Part shown: one piece after another, positions 1 to 9,516 of the stretch
How positions within the stretch are numbered: position 1 is the stretch's first letter
Layout: every line of letters starts with the position of its first letter
Assembly (NCBI GenBank): GCA_963818205.1
Contig: CAWFRG010000004.1
Coordinates: forward strand, 248,001 to 312,000
DNA from: CAVVYV01 sp963818205
Lineage (GTDB): Bacteria > Actinomycetota > Thermoleophilia > Solirubrobacterales > 70-9
Reading direction: 5' to 3'
DNA length: 64,000 bases
The notes under the pieces: model-generated
Told to the model about the DNA's origin: nothing
The model's input: only the letters and a program-made list of their open reading frames with translations
The model's database searches: none
Program-made: the position numbers and the translations under genes

Positions 1-365
1 GCTGAGGTCCTCGATCCTGGCGGTGAACGGCCCGATCGCGGGCCCCTCGAGCCCGGCGCCGGGCGCCGCGTAGATCGCCACCTGGGCGTCGGTGATCTGG
101 TCATGGCCGACGGCTGAAGACGCCGAAGGCAAAGCGGTTCTCGCCCCTGCGGAGAACGAGCGCCGCCGGCGATACCACCGGGCCCTCGCCGCTTGCGGCG
201 GAGAGCACCTGCTGGAGGGTCTTGCCGTTGGCGGCCGGGAACTCGGCGGGGCTGGGCGCCGGCCGGTCGCGGGAAGCCGTTGCCCTCGTCGTCGGAGTCT
301 CCGCCGCACCCGGCGAGCAGAGCCGCGGCCAGGGCGTCGCGGCCAGCGCGCGCACACGGGGGCAT
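1..365 (-). CDS. Putative lipoprotein, N-terminal part (runs off window; one frameshift)
   Basis: Read leftwards from the ATG at 365, the protein has a short basic N-terminus, a hydrophobic stretch and a lipobox LLAGC with the lipidated Cys at about residue 20, then a Gly/Asp/Glu-rich linker typical of secreted lipoproteins. The first frame stops near 107. The neighbouring frame continues with DQITDAQVAIYAAPG and stays open to the window edge, so one base is probably lost or gained around 105-115. The rest lies outside the window. The function is not recognisable from this part; a membrane-anchored extracytoplasmic protein is all that can be supported. Confidence 0.6.
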   Translation of the reverse strand, partial: MPPCARAGRDALAAALLAGCGGDSDDEGNGFPRPAGAQPRRVPGRQRQDPPAGALRRKRRGPGGIAGGARSPQGREPLCLRRLQPSAMTRSPTPRWRSTRRPAPGSRGPRSGRSPPGSRTS

Positions 366-425
366 CGTAGTCGGCACTCAGATAGGGTGGCCCGCGCGGT
401 TAGCGCGTCCCTGAAGGAGGATTCG

Positions 426-1214
426 TTGGCGGAGAGGGCGGCACTGATCACAGGCGGTTCGAGCGGGATCGGGCTGGCGATCGCGCGGGCCCTGGCCGAG
501 GACGGGTACGGGGTGACGGTCTCCGCGCGGCGTCCGGAGAAGCTCGAGGCGGCGGCGGAGGATCTGCGCGCGGCGGGCCACGACGTGCTGAGCGTGCCGG
601 CGAACATGGTCGATGAGGATGACCTGACGAAGCTGGTCGAGGAGCACCGCGAGCGCTTCGGGCGGCTCGACGTGCTGCTCAACAACGCCGGCGTCGGGAT
701 CGGCGAGGCGATGCACGAGCTGACGAGCAAGTACGTGGACATGCAGCTCGGGGTCAACCTGCGCGCGGTGATCCTGATGACCCGGGAATGCCTGCCGATG
801 CTGCGCGAGGCGGGCGGCGAGCACGGGAAGGCGCTGATCCTGAACATGGCCTCGATCAGCGGCAAGGCGGGCCAGGCGTGGCTCTCGGTCTACTCGGCGA
901 CGAAGGCGGCGGTGATCGGCTTCAGCCAGGCGACCCAGCGGGAGGTCGCGGGCGACGGAATCCAGGTGACGGCCTTCGCCCCAGCCTTCGTCGACACGGC
1001 GATGACCGAGTTCGTGCGAGGAGGCGGTCGTCAGGAGGACATGATCCGGCCCGAGGACATCGCCGAGGCGATGCGGATGCTGCTGCGGACCTCGCAGAAC
1101 TGCATGATCCCGGAGATCGTCCTTCCTCCGCCCGGGCGACACCGAGCAGTCCCCCACTTCCCTAGTCAGCAGGCCGGGCGCTACCTGCAGGGATCGGACC
1201 GCCTGAAGGCTTAG
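426..1214 (+). CDS. Short-chain dehydrogenase/reductase (SDR)
   Basis: Probable cytosolic NAD(P)-dependent oxidoreductase with a Rossmann fold; the substrate cannot be told. The TTG at 426 is chosen as start because a strong AGGAGG lies five bases upstream (415-420). The nucleotide-binding motif TGGSSGIG is at residues 9-16, followed by NNAG, the catalytic Ser region (NMASISG) and the Y-x3-K pair (YSATK). The last 30 or so residues look unlike the family. A shift near 1130 would give a more typical PGDTE ending with a stop at 1206. The gene converges on the glycosyltransferase, the two 3' ends overlapping at 1211-1214. Confidence 0.88.
   Translation: MAERAALITGGSSGIGLAIARALAEDGYGVTVSARRPEKLEAAAEDLRAAGHDVLSVPANMVDEDDLTKLVEEHRERFGRLDVLLNNAGVGIGEAMHELTSKYVDMQLGVNLRAVILMTRECLPMLREAGGEHGKALILNMASISGKAGQAWLSVYSATKAAVIGFSQATQREVAGDGIQVTAFAPAFVDTAMTEFVRGGGRQEDMIRPEDIAEAMRMLLRTSQNCMIPEIVLPPPGRHRAVPHFPSQQAGRYLQGSDRLKA
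1166..1193. repeat. Dispersed intergenic repeat, copy A
   Basis: The core GCGCTACCTGCAGGGA (1178-1193), preceded by a TCAG..GGC stretch, recurs at 11815-11840 and, as a longer tandem pair, at 37304-37420. This copy lies at the 3' end of the SDR where it converges with the glycosyltransferase. Confidence 0.6.
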
Positions 1215-2140
1215 GCGCCGCGCCCCCTATCGGGGAAGAGGCGGGAGCCGCGGATGATCCCGGCCCACCCCCCGCTCCACCAGGCGATCTGGCGGAGCAG
1301 CCCGTACCAGGCGTCCTCGAGGTGCTCCGCGCGGGCCCGGCCGCGGACGCGGGCGATGAGGACGAGCCAGACGCCCTTCGCGGCCCTGACGATCTCGCGC
1401 ACGCGGGGCTCCCCGCGGTGTCCGAGGACTGCGCGGTGCTTGGCGCCGACGAGGCCGGCGCCGTAGGCCCAGCCGAGCTGCTGGCGGAAGAAGCCGAGTT
1501 GGGAGGCGCGGTGCTGGTGGTGGGCGATCGCGCCCTCGCCGAAGGCGAGGCGCAGCGGGCTGAGCTCGACTGAAGCGGAGGCCGATCTCGACGTCCTGGG
1601 CGCGGGTCATCCGGGGGTCGAAGGGACCGATCTGATCGAAGACGGACCGGCGAAAGGCGGCGTTGGCGGTGATCGCGTAGGGCGGCTTGGAGGTGAAGGC
1701 GAACTGCTGCCAGCGGCCGAGCATGCGGGTGGCCTGGCGCTGGGCCGAGGTGTGGGCGTCGGCGTGCTGGAGCTCGCCGCCGACGCAGCCGACCTCGGGG
1801 TCGGCGAAGGGCTCGGACGAGCTCGGCGGAGCCAGTCGGTGACCGCGACGCAGTCGCCGTCGATGAAGGCGACGATCTCGCCCCGCGCCTCCTCGATGCC
1901 GTGGTTGCGGGCGTTGGAGACGCCGCGGCGCCGCTCGCGCAGGCGGCGCACCGGGTAGCCGTCGATGATCTCGCCGGTGCGGTCGGTCGAAGCGTTGTCG
2001 ACGACGAGGATCTCGTGGCGGTCGGGCGGGTAGTCCTGGGCGACGAGGGAGCGGAGGCAGGGATCGAGGGTGCGCTCGCCGTTGCGCACGGGGACGACGA
2101 CCGATACGAAGGGAAGGTCGTTGGGGTTGGGCGCGCTGAT
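1211..2140 (-). CDS. Family 2 glycosyltransferase (several frameshifts)
   Basis: GT-A fold glycosyltransferase transferring a sugar from a nucleotide donor, probably to an envelope glycan or lipid. The N-terminal part (about 2130-1800) reads VSVVVPVRNGERTL, EILVVDNASTDRTGE and the DxD-like FIDGDC. The middle (1724-1600) reads in another frame with AITANAAFRRSVF and DVEIGLRF. The C-terminal end (1402-1211) is in a third frame. At least two or three single-base shifts are therefore present. No ATG, GTG or TTG lies in frame just before the first strand; an ATC at 2140 is the nearest candidate, so the start is unresolved. It follows the hypothetical gene ending at 2169 on the same strand. Confidence 0.8.
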
Positions 2141-2168
2141 TGCGCGGACCCTAGAGCGGCGCTGGCGT

Positions 2169-2799
2169 TCAGGGGCGCTCGGCGTCGGCGCGCTCGAGCT
2201 CGGCCGACCAGGCGTCGGCGGAGTCGAGCTCCTGCTCGGCGAGGACCTCGAGGGCGCGGGTCTCTCGCACGCCGCTCCTCGGCCTCGGCGTAGGTGCGGG
2301 CGAGGACGTCGTCGAGGGTGTCCTCGGCGCTCTCGTGCGCCTCGGCCTCGGCCAGCCGGCGGCGGGTGGCCTTCACCTCGCGGATCTCCTGGGCCAGGGG
2401 GCGCTCGGAGGCCTCGTCGCCCAGGGGCGCGGCGCCCTCGCGCGTCAGTGCGATCTCGAGGTAGCCCTCGAGGGTGCGGACCTCGCGGCGGGAGGCGCGC
2501 CGGGGATTGCGTCGCTTGGCGCCGGTGAAGGCGTCCCAGGCGCGGGCGAAGGTGCCGAAGTTGGTGCGGCCGCCGTTGCGGTGGGCGGCGAGCATCGGAC
2601 AGACGCCGCCGCGCTTGTCGACGTAGGCGCCGACGATCACGCGGTTGCCGCGGATGCCGCGCAGCATCGCCTGCTTGGTGTGGTGCGGCATCGCGTAGAC
2701 GGCGTTGCGGAGACGCTCGGCGTTGTTGCGTCGCTTGGCGATGAGGCAATGGATAGCGCCTCGGGCGTAGGGTCCGCGCAATGGGGCGCCCATCCGCAC
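2169..2799 (-). CDS. Conserved hypothetical protein (one frameshift)
   Basis: The protein carries a distinctive central part (MPHHTKQAMLRGIRG, VIVGAYVDKRGG, CPMLAAHRNGG) followed by a charged, probably coiled-coil tail. Near 2268 the frame must change: the other frame continues with ETRALEVLAEQEL and stops at a TGA at 2169-2171. The start is uncertain. The ATG at 2691 (MPHHT) is the shortest option, but the Arg/Asn-rich sequence before it looks coding, so the longest in-frame start at 2799 is given, overlapping the divergent glycosyltransferase start by 19 bases. I do not recognise a characterised family. It probably shares a transcript with the downstream glycosyltransferase. Confidence 0.65.
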
Positions 2800-4019
2800 A
2801 GCTGCGCCTGGTGGTGGCCGCCTTCGGCGACCCGGGACACGCCTTCCCCGCGATCGCCCTGGCGCGGGAGCTGCGCCGGCGCGGCCACGAGGTGCTGGTC
2901 GAGACCTGGGAGCAGTGGCGAGAGGCGGTGGAGGCGGAGGGGCTGGGGTTCACGGGCGCCCAGGAGTACACGGCGTTCCCACCCCCGGGCCCGGACACGC
3001 CGGATGGTGAGACGGCGGCGGCCGCGGCGCGGGCGCTGGCGCGGTTGATGGGCGATTTCGAGCCGGACCTGGTGATCAGCGACATCCTGACGCTGGCGCC
3101 GACCCTGGCGGCGGAGGTGGCGGGCGTCCCGCACGCGACCTTGATTCCGCACGTCTATCCGGTGCAGGAGGCGGGGATGCCGCTGTACTCGCTCGGGTTC
3201 CAGCCGCCCCGGACACCGCTGGGCCGGGCGGGCTGGCGGGCGACGATGCCGATTCTGGGAAGCGGGCTGCGGCGGGGGCGGGACGATCTCAATCGAGACC
3301 AGGGAACGGTTGGGGCTGGCGCCGCTGGAGCGGTTTCACGGGGGGATCAGCGAGCTGCTGGCGGTGGTGGCGACCTTCCCCCAGCTGGAGTATCCGCGGC
3401 GGTGGCCGGCGAACGTGCGGGTGAGCGGGCCGCTCTTCTTCGAGCTGCCGGACGGGGAGGAGACGGCGGTTCCGGAGGGCGGGGAGCCGCTGGTGGTGAT
3501 CGCGCCGAGCACCTCGCAGGATCCGGAGTGCCGGCTGCTGCGGGTGGCGCTGGAGGCGCTGGCGGACGAGCCGGTGCGGGTGCTGGCGACCACCAACCGG
3601 CACCGGCCCGAGGAGCCGGTGGAGGTGCCGGCGAACGCGGTGCTGGTGCCGTGGATGCGGTACTCGCAGGCGTTTCCGGCCGCCGACGTGGTGATCTGCC
3701 ACGGGGGGCATGGGACGGTGGCGGGGGCGCTGGCGGCGGGGGCGCCGCTGCTGGTCTGGCCGGCGGTCGGTGACCAGGGCGAGAACGGGGCGCGGGTCGC
3801 CTGGTCGGGCGCGGGCGCTGTCGCTGCCGCGGCGGTTCCTCTCGCCGCGGGGGGTGCGGCTGGCGGTGCGGCGGCTGCTCGGGGACGGGCGCTACCGGGC
3901 GCGGGCGGAGGAGATCGCGGCGTGGGCGGCGGAGAACGACGGGGCGGCGAACGCGGCCGACGCTGGTCGAGGAGGCGGCCAGGAACGCGTCGAGCCGGCA
4001 TTCGCCGGCTCGTAGCTGA
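2781..4019 (+). CDS. UDP-glycosyltransferase, GT1/MGT type (several frameshifts)
   Basis: A GT-B fold enzyme of the macrolide/UDP-glycosyltransferase group that would glycosylate a small hydrophobic acceptor in the cytosol. The N-terminal domain starts LRLVVAAFGDPGHAFPAIALA and includes DLVISDILTLAPTLAAEVAG. The C-terminal nucleotide-sugar domain reads LVVIAPSTSQDPECRLLR, PWMRYSQAFPAADVVICHGG and HGTVAGALAAGAPLLVWP. The frame shifts near 3290, near 3830 and again near 3955, ending at a TGA at 4017-4019. The aglycone cannot be predicted. Confidence 0.82.
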
Positions 4020-4031
4020 TTCAGTTCGCAG

Positions 4032-4104
4032 CTCCAGGGGTGGGACTCGAACCCGACGACCTCTCGTTAACAGGCGACGCGTTCCCCAGTGTGGCTACCC
4101 TGGA
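4032..4104 (-). tRNA. tRNA-Asn(GTT)-like structure, minus strand
   Basis: On the minus strand a perfect 7-bp acceptor pair (TCCAGGG/CCCTGGA) encloses 73 nt with a T-loop GGGTTCGAGTCCC and an anticodon-loop-like CTGTTAA with GTT at the right distance. Total length and spacing fit a tRNA, but the D-stem and anticodon stem pair poorly. It may be degenerate, corrupted by indels, or not functional. It overlaps the plus-strand tRNA-like structure. Confidence 0.4.
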
Positions 4105-4158
4105 CTAGCACACTTGACTGTTAATCAAGGAGTCCTGGTTCGAGTCCAGGCGCGGGCC
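4085..4158 (+). tRNA. tRNA-Asn(GTT)-like structure, plus strand
   Basis: On the plus strand there are a perfect D-stem (GCTA/TAGC), a perfect 5-bp anticodon stem around CTGTTAA (anticodon GTT, 4119-4121) and a perfect T-arm CCTGGTTCGAGTCCAGG. The acceptor pairs only partly, and two extra bases sit between the D and anticodon arms. The 3' half overlaps the C-terminus of the HNH gene on the other strand, as often happens where an open frame runs into a tRNA. It is either a true tRNA-Asn with sequence error or a relic. Confidence 0.45.
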
Positions 4159-4889
4159 TTCCGGCAGCTTAGCGTCAGCAGCTCGTTGCTGCGGCGAGCG
4201 AAGTCCGTCAGCCCGGCCTCGACCTCGGCGTGGCAGTTCGCGCAGAGCAGGATGCACTTTCGCGCCTCCGCCGCGCAGCCTCTGCGAATGACCGGGTCAC
4301 CCCCTCGCGGCTCAATCGCGAACAGCTTTTCGCTCGGATCGAGATGGTGGAAATGCAGCGCGCCGGCGCACTTGTCGTATCCGCAGAGCACGCAGCGCAC
4401 CGCCGGCCTCCTCGACCAGGCGGCGCTTGACGCGTCCGCCGCCACTCGGAGACTCGCTCCGTCCGGCACTGCAGACACCGGTAATAGCCCCGGCCCTCCA
4501 GGATGAACGTCGTCACGCCGTGGTGCTGGCACTCGATCTCGATCTGCTTGAGCCCCTGCTCGCCTGGCCTCGCGCAGCCTCCGCTCGCCGCCGGCCCAGT
4601 CCGGCGGTGGCCAGTCCCGTACTTCTTCAGCCAGTGCCGGACCGTGGACACGCTGCGATCGAGCCGCTCGCGCCATCTCGCTCAGCGAGATACCCTCCTC
4701 GATCATGGGCTCCTGAATCTCGTCGGCGAATCGCACCCTTGTTCGCGTGCTTGTCCCTGGTTGACGGGCTTGCAGGCCGTGCTTCTTCAGGTGGTAGCTG
4801 ATCGTCGACGGGTTGCGGCCGACGCGCTTGCCGATCTGCTCCAGCGAGAGCCCCTCGGCGAGATATTCCTCTAGCTCCTCTTTCGTCAT
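4125..4889 (-). CDS. HTH-HNH endonuclease-like protein (frameshifted)
   Basis: The N-terminus (MTKEELEEYLAEGLSLEQIG, VGRNPSTISYHLKKHG) is a helix-turn-helix, followed by a second one (GISLSEMA, then STVRHWLKKYG in another frame). A zinc-ribbon-like part follows (CQHHGVTTF, YYRCLQCR). The C-terminal part returns to the first frame with an HNH core: CVLCGYDKC, LHFHHLDPSEK and LLCANCHAEVEAG. Two frame changes (near 4660 and 4410) are needed. HNH proteins of this make-up nick or cut DNA, but the natural role here is unknown. The last codons overlap the plus-strand tRNA-like element, which suggests a mobile or tRNA-associated origin. Confidence 0.7.
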   Translation of the reverse strand: MTKEELEEYLAEGLSLEQIGKRVGRNPSTISYHLKKHGLQARQPGTSTRTRVRFADEIQEPMIEEGISLSEMARAARSQRVHGPALAEEVRDWPPPDWAGGERRLREARRAGAQADRDRVPAPRRDDVHPGGPGLLPVSAVPDGASLRVAADASSAAWSRRPAVRCVLCGYDKCAGALHFHHLDPSEKLFAIEPRGGDPVIRRGCAAEARKCILLCANCHAEVEAGLTDFARRSNELLTLSCRKARAWTRTRTP

Positions 4890-5003
4890 TTGCAGGCATT
4901 TTCCGGGGCGGGCGGATCGATCGGGGCCGAACAGTGCCGAATTGCAGCGCGGATTTGCGCGCGGGGCGCGCGAGAGTGGAACGAAAGTGTGAAACGCGGC
5001 GCG

Positions 5004-6784
5004 CTAGGCGCCGAGGGTCTCGGCGTAGGCGATCCGGTCGGTGAGCTGGGCGCGCTCGCGGGAGAGGCGGGCCCCGGCCTCGTAGTCGCCGGCGCTCTGG
5101 GCGGCCGAGATGCTGTCCTCCAGGCGCTGCTGCTCGAGCAGGTCGAAGTTGAGCTGCATCGCGCCCTCCGACGCCGGCACGCGCTCCGAGCTCATCACGA
5201 GCTCGGTGATCAGCGCCGTCAGCGCCTGGTCTTCGCGCGGAAGGCCGGCGATCGGATCGTCGAGGTGCTCGCGAAGCCAGCGCAGCGCCGGGGCCCCCGA
5301 CTCCGAGACGTGCTCGTCGCTGAGGCGATCGATGAACGGCCGCCCCGTCTTCGGGTCGGCGATGCACATCGCCAGCAGCGCGCGCTCGCGCGTCTCGCGC
5401 GGGGTCAGCGGCGCCAGCCGGCGGCGGCGATCCCTTTGCTCCATTGCCGCCGGCAGCGGGCGCACCACCCGGGCTCTCCTTCGGCGCGCTCCGCACCCGC
5501 TCCGAGACCAGGCTCGGATCGGTGTCGAGACGGTCCGCCACCTCTCTGATCAACTCGTCTCTCCCGACGACCTCCCCCATCGCCGCCAGCACCGGAGCCA
5601 CCTCCGCCAGGGTTCGCTCGCGCCCCGCCACGCTTCCCAGATCGCCACGCCCGAGCGCGGTCCGCACCCGGAAGCTCGGCAAATCGATCGCGCCCTCGAC
5701 CAGCTCGATGGAAGCGACCGAGCCCGTCCGCCTGCAGCATGTCCGCAGGATCCTCCCCTTCGGGCATCGCCGCCACCCGCAGGTCGAGTCCCTTCCCCCC
5801 CGCCACCCGCTGCGCCCGAATCATCGCGTCTGCCCCGGCCCGGTCCGCGTCCAGCGCCAGCACCACGACGTCGGTCAAGCCCGCCAGCATCGTCAGCTGC
5901 TCCGGCGTGATCGCGGTGCCCATGATCGCCACCGCCTCCTCCACCCCGGCCTGGTGCAGGGCCAGCACGTCGGTGTAGCCCTCGACCACGATCGCCCGCC
6001 GTGCCTTCGCGATCGGGCCGCGCGCCCGGTCGATCCCGTAGAGGGTGTTGCTCTTCCGGTACAGCTCGCCCTCCGGCGAGTTCAGGTACTTGGGCTTGGA
6101 CTCGGGGCTCAGCGCCCGCGCGCCGAACCCGAGGACCCGCCCTCGCTGGTCGCGGATCGGGAACGTGATCCGGGAGCGAAACCGGTCGTAGTGCCCGCCC
6201 TGGCGCCCCTTCTGGGCAAGTCCGCGCGGCCAGCAGCTCGTCCACCTTGAACCCGGCCCGCTGGCTGCCGGTCAGCACCTGGTCCCAGGCGCTCGGCGCC
6301 ATCCCGACCCCGAAGCGGCGCAGCACCTCCTCTCCCAGGCCCCGCCCCTCCAGATACGCGCGCGCCTTCTCCGCCTTCGGCGCCTCCCACAGGTAGCGCT
6401 CGTAGAACTTCGCGGTCCGCTCGAGCAGCTCCCACAGCCGCGCCTTCCGGCGCCGCGCCTCCTCGGCGCGCGGATCCTCGCTCTCCCGCTCGATCTCGAC
6501 GCCGTAGCGCTCGGCCAGCGATCTCAACCGCCTCGGGGAACGAGAGCCCCTCCTTCTCCTCGACGAAGCTGAAGACGTCGCCGCTGGCCTGGCAGCCGAA
6601 GCAGTAAGTAGAGCTTGTCCTGCGGATTGACCTTGAACGACGGCGTCCGCTCCTCGTGGAAGGGGCAGAGCCCCCAGTGGTCCTTCCCCCTGCTGGACCA
6701 GCTCGGTGTAGGGAGAGACGACCTCGACGATGTCGGCCGCCTGCTTGACCCGCTCGACTTGGTCTCGTCGGTGAACCTCGCCAT
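5004..6784 (-). CDS. dnaG: DNA primase (many frameshifts)
   Basis: DnaG makes RNA primers for lagging-strand synthesis. All domains can be followed across frames. They are the CHC2 zinc finger (GLCPFHEERTPSF and YCFGCQASGDVFSF), the catalytic core (LRRFGVGMAPSAWDQVL), the TOPRIM domain (IVVEGYTDVLALHQAGVEEA and ALDADRAG) and a C-terminal helicase-interaction region ending RIAYAETLGA. The ATG at 6784 (MARFTDE) is the start. At least six single-base frame changes occur between 6770 and 5400. Since primase is essential and every motif survives, these are best read as sequence errors. The gene lies 18 bases downstream of dgt on the same strand. Confidence 0.93.
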
Positions 6785-6802
6785 TCCTTCAAATCTCTCA
6801 GG

Positions 6803-7842
6803 TCAGGCGGCGTCGGGCTCGGCCCGCCCCCGCGGGTCCCCGGAGGATGCGAGCTTCTCGTAGCTGCGGATGCAGAAGCGGTCGGTCATCCCGGCCAGAT
6901 AGTCGGTCACCCGCTGGAGCGAATCGGCGTCGCGGTCGGGCGCCGGCACCTCCTCCGGATGCTCGAGGTAGTGGTCGAACAGCGCCCGCAGCGCCTCGCG
7001 CGCCCGCTCCTGCTCGCTCCGCGCCTCCTCCCCCAGGTAGACCCGATCGAACATGAACTTGCGCAGCCGCAGCATCGCTCCGCCCACCTCCTCGGACTGC
7101 TCGATCTCGCCGGCATCGCGGGAGCGCTCGACCATGTCCCGGACCAGGGTGTCGATCCGCTTCGCCGCCGGTCGGCCCGAGCAGCTCGATCTCCTCCACC
7201 GGCAGGTCCCCTTCGGAGATGATCCCGGCCCGGAGCGCGTCGTCGATGTCGTGGTTGATGTAGGCGACCCGGTCCACCACCTTCACCACCCTCCCCTCCA
7301 GAGTGGCCGGCTTCTCCGGCCCGGTGTGGCGGAGGATCCCGTCCCGCACCTGCTCGGTCAGGTTCAGCCCGTGCCCATCGCCCTCCAGCCGCTCGACCAC
7401 CCGGAGCGAGTGCTCGTTGTGGCGAAACCGCCTCCCGTGCTCGCGCAGGGCCTCGTCCAGGACCTCCTCGCCGATGTGGCCGAACGGCGGGATGGCCGAG
7501 GTCGTGGCCGAGCCCGATCGCCTCGGTCAGGTCCTCGTTCAGCGCCAGCGCCCTCGCCACCGTGCGGGAGATGAAGCAGGCCTCCAGCGTGTGGGTGAGC
7601 CGGGTCCGGTAGTGATCGCCCTCGGGCGCCACGAACACCTGCGTCTTGTGCTTGAGGCGCCGGAACGCCTTCGAGTGGACGATCCGGTCGCGGTCGCGCT
7701 GGAACGGCGTCCGCACCGGGCTGTCGGGCTCCGGCTCGCGGCGATCCGCCGGGTATGAGGGGGTCGCGAGCTCCCAGAGGTACTCGGCCTCCCAGGAGCG
7801 GACTCGGTCCTCGAAGCGTCGCGGTTTGCGTGCGTCATCCAC
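6803..7842 (-). CDS. dgt: dGTP triphosphohydrolase, dGTPase-like (frameshifted)
   Basis: HD-domain nucleotide hydrolase that converts dNTP (typically dGTP) to deoxynucleoside and triphosphate. The GTG at 7842 is used. The family start is clear (TPFQRDRDRIVHSKAFRRLK, HKTQVF), as are the first metal-ligand motif (RTRLTHTLEA) and GLGHDLGHP. The frame changes near 7490, continues with RHNEHSLRVVERL and KVVDRVAYINHDIDDALR, and changes again near 7170 to reach FMFDRVYLGEE and a stop at 6803. It lies just upstream of dnaG, a common actinobacterial arrangement, and is probably co-transcribed with it. Confidence 0.9.
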
Positions 7843-7953
7843 CCGATGTTCTCAGTCGCGGCGGCCCGCAGGCGGGCACACCCGCAGAAACGTTTCGAAA
7901 TAGGCTTATTCGAGGGTGCTCCGAGGCACAGCCGAGGAGCAACCCGTTTAGTT

Positions 7954-8726
7954 ATGGCTGAGACAGCGCTGATCACGGGCGCCTCATCGGGCATCGGGGA
8001 GCACTTTGCGCGACAGCTCGCGCAGCGCGGCTACGAGCTGATCCTGGTCGCCCGGCGCGCGGACCGCCTCAAGCAGCTGGCCGACGAGCTGCCGGTGAAG
8101 GCCCACGTCGTCACCTGCGATCTCGGCAGCGGACGCCGACCAGCTGCCCGGGCAGGTCTCGTCCATCGGCGCCGAGGTCGACCTCCTGGTCAACAACGCC
8201 GGCTTCGGCCTCCGCGGCCGCTTCGCCGAGCTTCCCGCCGAGCGCCAGGCGGAGATCGTCCGGGTCAACTGCGAGGCCGTCGTCATCCTCACCCGCGCGT
8301 TCGTCCCGGCGATGATCGAGCGTGGCCGCGGCGGCGTGATCACCGTCGCCTCCACCGCCGGCATGCAGCCGCTCCCCTACGAGGCCACCTACGGCGCCAG
8401 CAAGGCGTTCGCCCTCAACTTCACCGAGGCGCTCCACATGGAGCTGCGCGGCACCGGGGTGAAGGCGCTCGCCGTCAACCCGGGCCCGGTGCCGACCGAG
8501 TGGCAGGAGGTCGCGGGCTACGAGGAGGCGGGCGGCGAGATGATGCCGGGCGCGATCGAGGCCGAGCAGGTGGTCGAGGAGGCACTGCGCGCCTACGACG
8601 CCGACAAGCGCTCGATCGTCCCCGGCCGCTTCTTCCGCAACTTCATGCGCCTCAACGACGCCGGCGCCGCGCGCGCTCAAGCTGCGCGTCTCCGAGCGCC
8701 TTTACCGCCCGAAGCCGAAGAGCTAG
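7954..8726 (+). CDS. Short-chain dehydrogenase/reductase (frameshifted)
   Basis: SDR enzyme of the DltE/YqjQ-like group. The start ATG at 7954 gives MAETALITGASSGIGEHFAR with the NAD(P)-binding TGASSGIG. Further on come LVNNAGFGLRGRF, the Ser region (VASTAGMQPLP) and the catalytic Y-x3-K (YGASK), then NPGPVPTEW. One shift near 8130 and another near 8670 are needed; the second gives a tail ending RLYRPKPKS and the TAG at 8724. That stop overlaps the recO stop on the other strand at CTAG. The substrate is unknown. Confidence 0.87.
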
Positions 8727-9442
8727 GCCGCCGCGCGCAGGCGCACGTGGGCGTGGTGCTCGAGGGTCTCGCTGACCGCGCGATCCGACTGGGCGGCCAC
8801 CGCCCGCTCGGCCACCGGCGCCTCCGCCAGCGGCCGCGCCAGGGCCTCGACCATGAACCGGTGGGCCTCCTCGGAGAGAGGGAAGCCGTCGCCCTCGCAG
8901 CTCGCGCAGACCACTCCCCCCGCTGCGCCGGAGAAGGCGGTGATGTGGTCGGCCTCGCCGCAGCGGGCGCAGCTCGCCAGCTCCGGTGAGAAGCCGGCGG
9001 CCAGCGCCAGCTTCAGGCGGAAGGCGAGCGCCGCACCGGGGGCGCTGGAGAGGGCCGGATCGACATCGAGCAGCGCCAGGTAGTTGCAGAGCAGGTTGTA
9101 GGCGGCCTGGTTCGCCTCCTCGGAGTCGAGCAGCCGGAGGACCGCATCGCAGCCGCGGCCGGCAGCCATCAGGGCCGGTCCGTCGCTGCGAAGCCGCGGG
9201 TGCCCGTTGATGGTCGAGGCGCCGGTCACCGTGCAGAGATCGCCCCGACCCTCGTAGAGCACCAGGTTGAGCCGGAAGAACGGCTCCAGCCGCCCGCCGA
9301 AGCGCGACTTCGGCCGCCGCGACCCCTTCGCGATCGCTCCGATCCGCCCCCGGGTCGCCGAGTAGAGATGGACGACCCGATCGGCCTCGCCATAGCGGAT
9401 GCTGCGCAGCACCACCGCCTCGGTCTTGAAAGATCCGGGCAC
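8723..9442 (-). CDS. recO: DNA repair protein RecO
   Basis: RecO acts with RecR to load RecA onto SSB-coated single-stranded DNA. An N-terminal OB fold (SFKTEAVVLRSIRYGEADRV) is followed by a helical domain and a zinc-binding site CARCGEADH...CASC. The GTG at 9442 is chosen because it gives the usual short leader before FKTEAVVL. Length (about 239 residues) is normal and the frame is intact. It is divergent from the His-rich gene, leaving about 75 bases for two promoters, and converges exactly on the upstream SDR. Confidence 0.92.
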   Translation of the reverse strand: MPGSFKTEAVVLRSIRYGEADRVVHLYSATRGRIGAIAKGSRRPKSRFGGRLEPFFRLNLVLYEGRGDLCTVTGASTINGHPRLRSDGPALMAAGRGCDAVLRLLDSEEANQAAYNLLCNYLALLDVDPALSSAPGAALAFRLKLALAAGFSPELASCARCGEADHITAFSGAAGGVVCASCEGDGFPLSEEAHRFMVEALARPLAEAPVAERAVAAQSDRAVSETLEHHAHVRLRAAA

Positions 9443-9516
9443 GAACCAAACGTTGCCCGGGGTGCCGGACGTGATAGCGGTGGATATCCGGGTCGGATCG
9501 CGGTAGCTTGACCTCG

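Noticed and set aside
101..865. Long open frame antisense to the first SDR
   Set aside because: It mirrors the high-GC coding strand. The SDR on the plus strand has clear family motifs, and the antisense protein is low in complexity and matches no fold.
5400..6770. Programmed frameshifting in dnaG
   Set aside because: There are too many shifts, in both directions, with no slippery sequence plus pseudoknot. Error is simpler.
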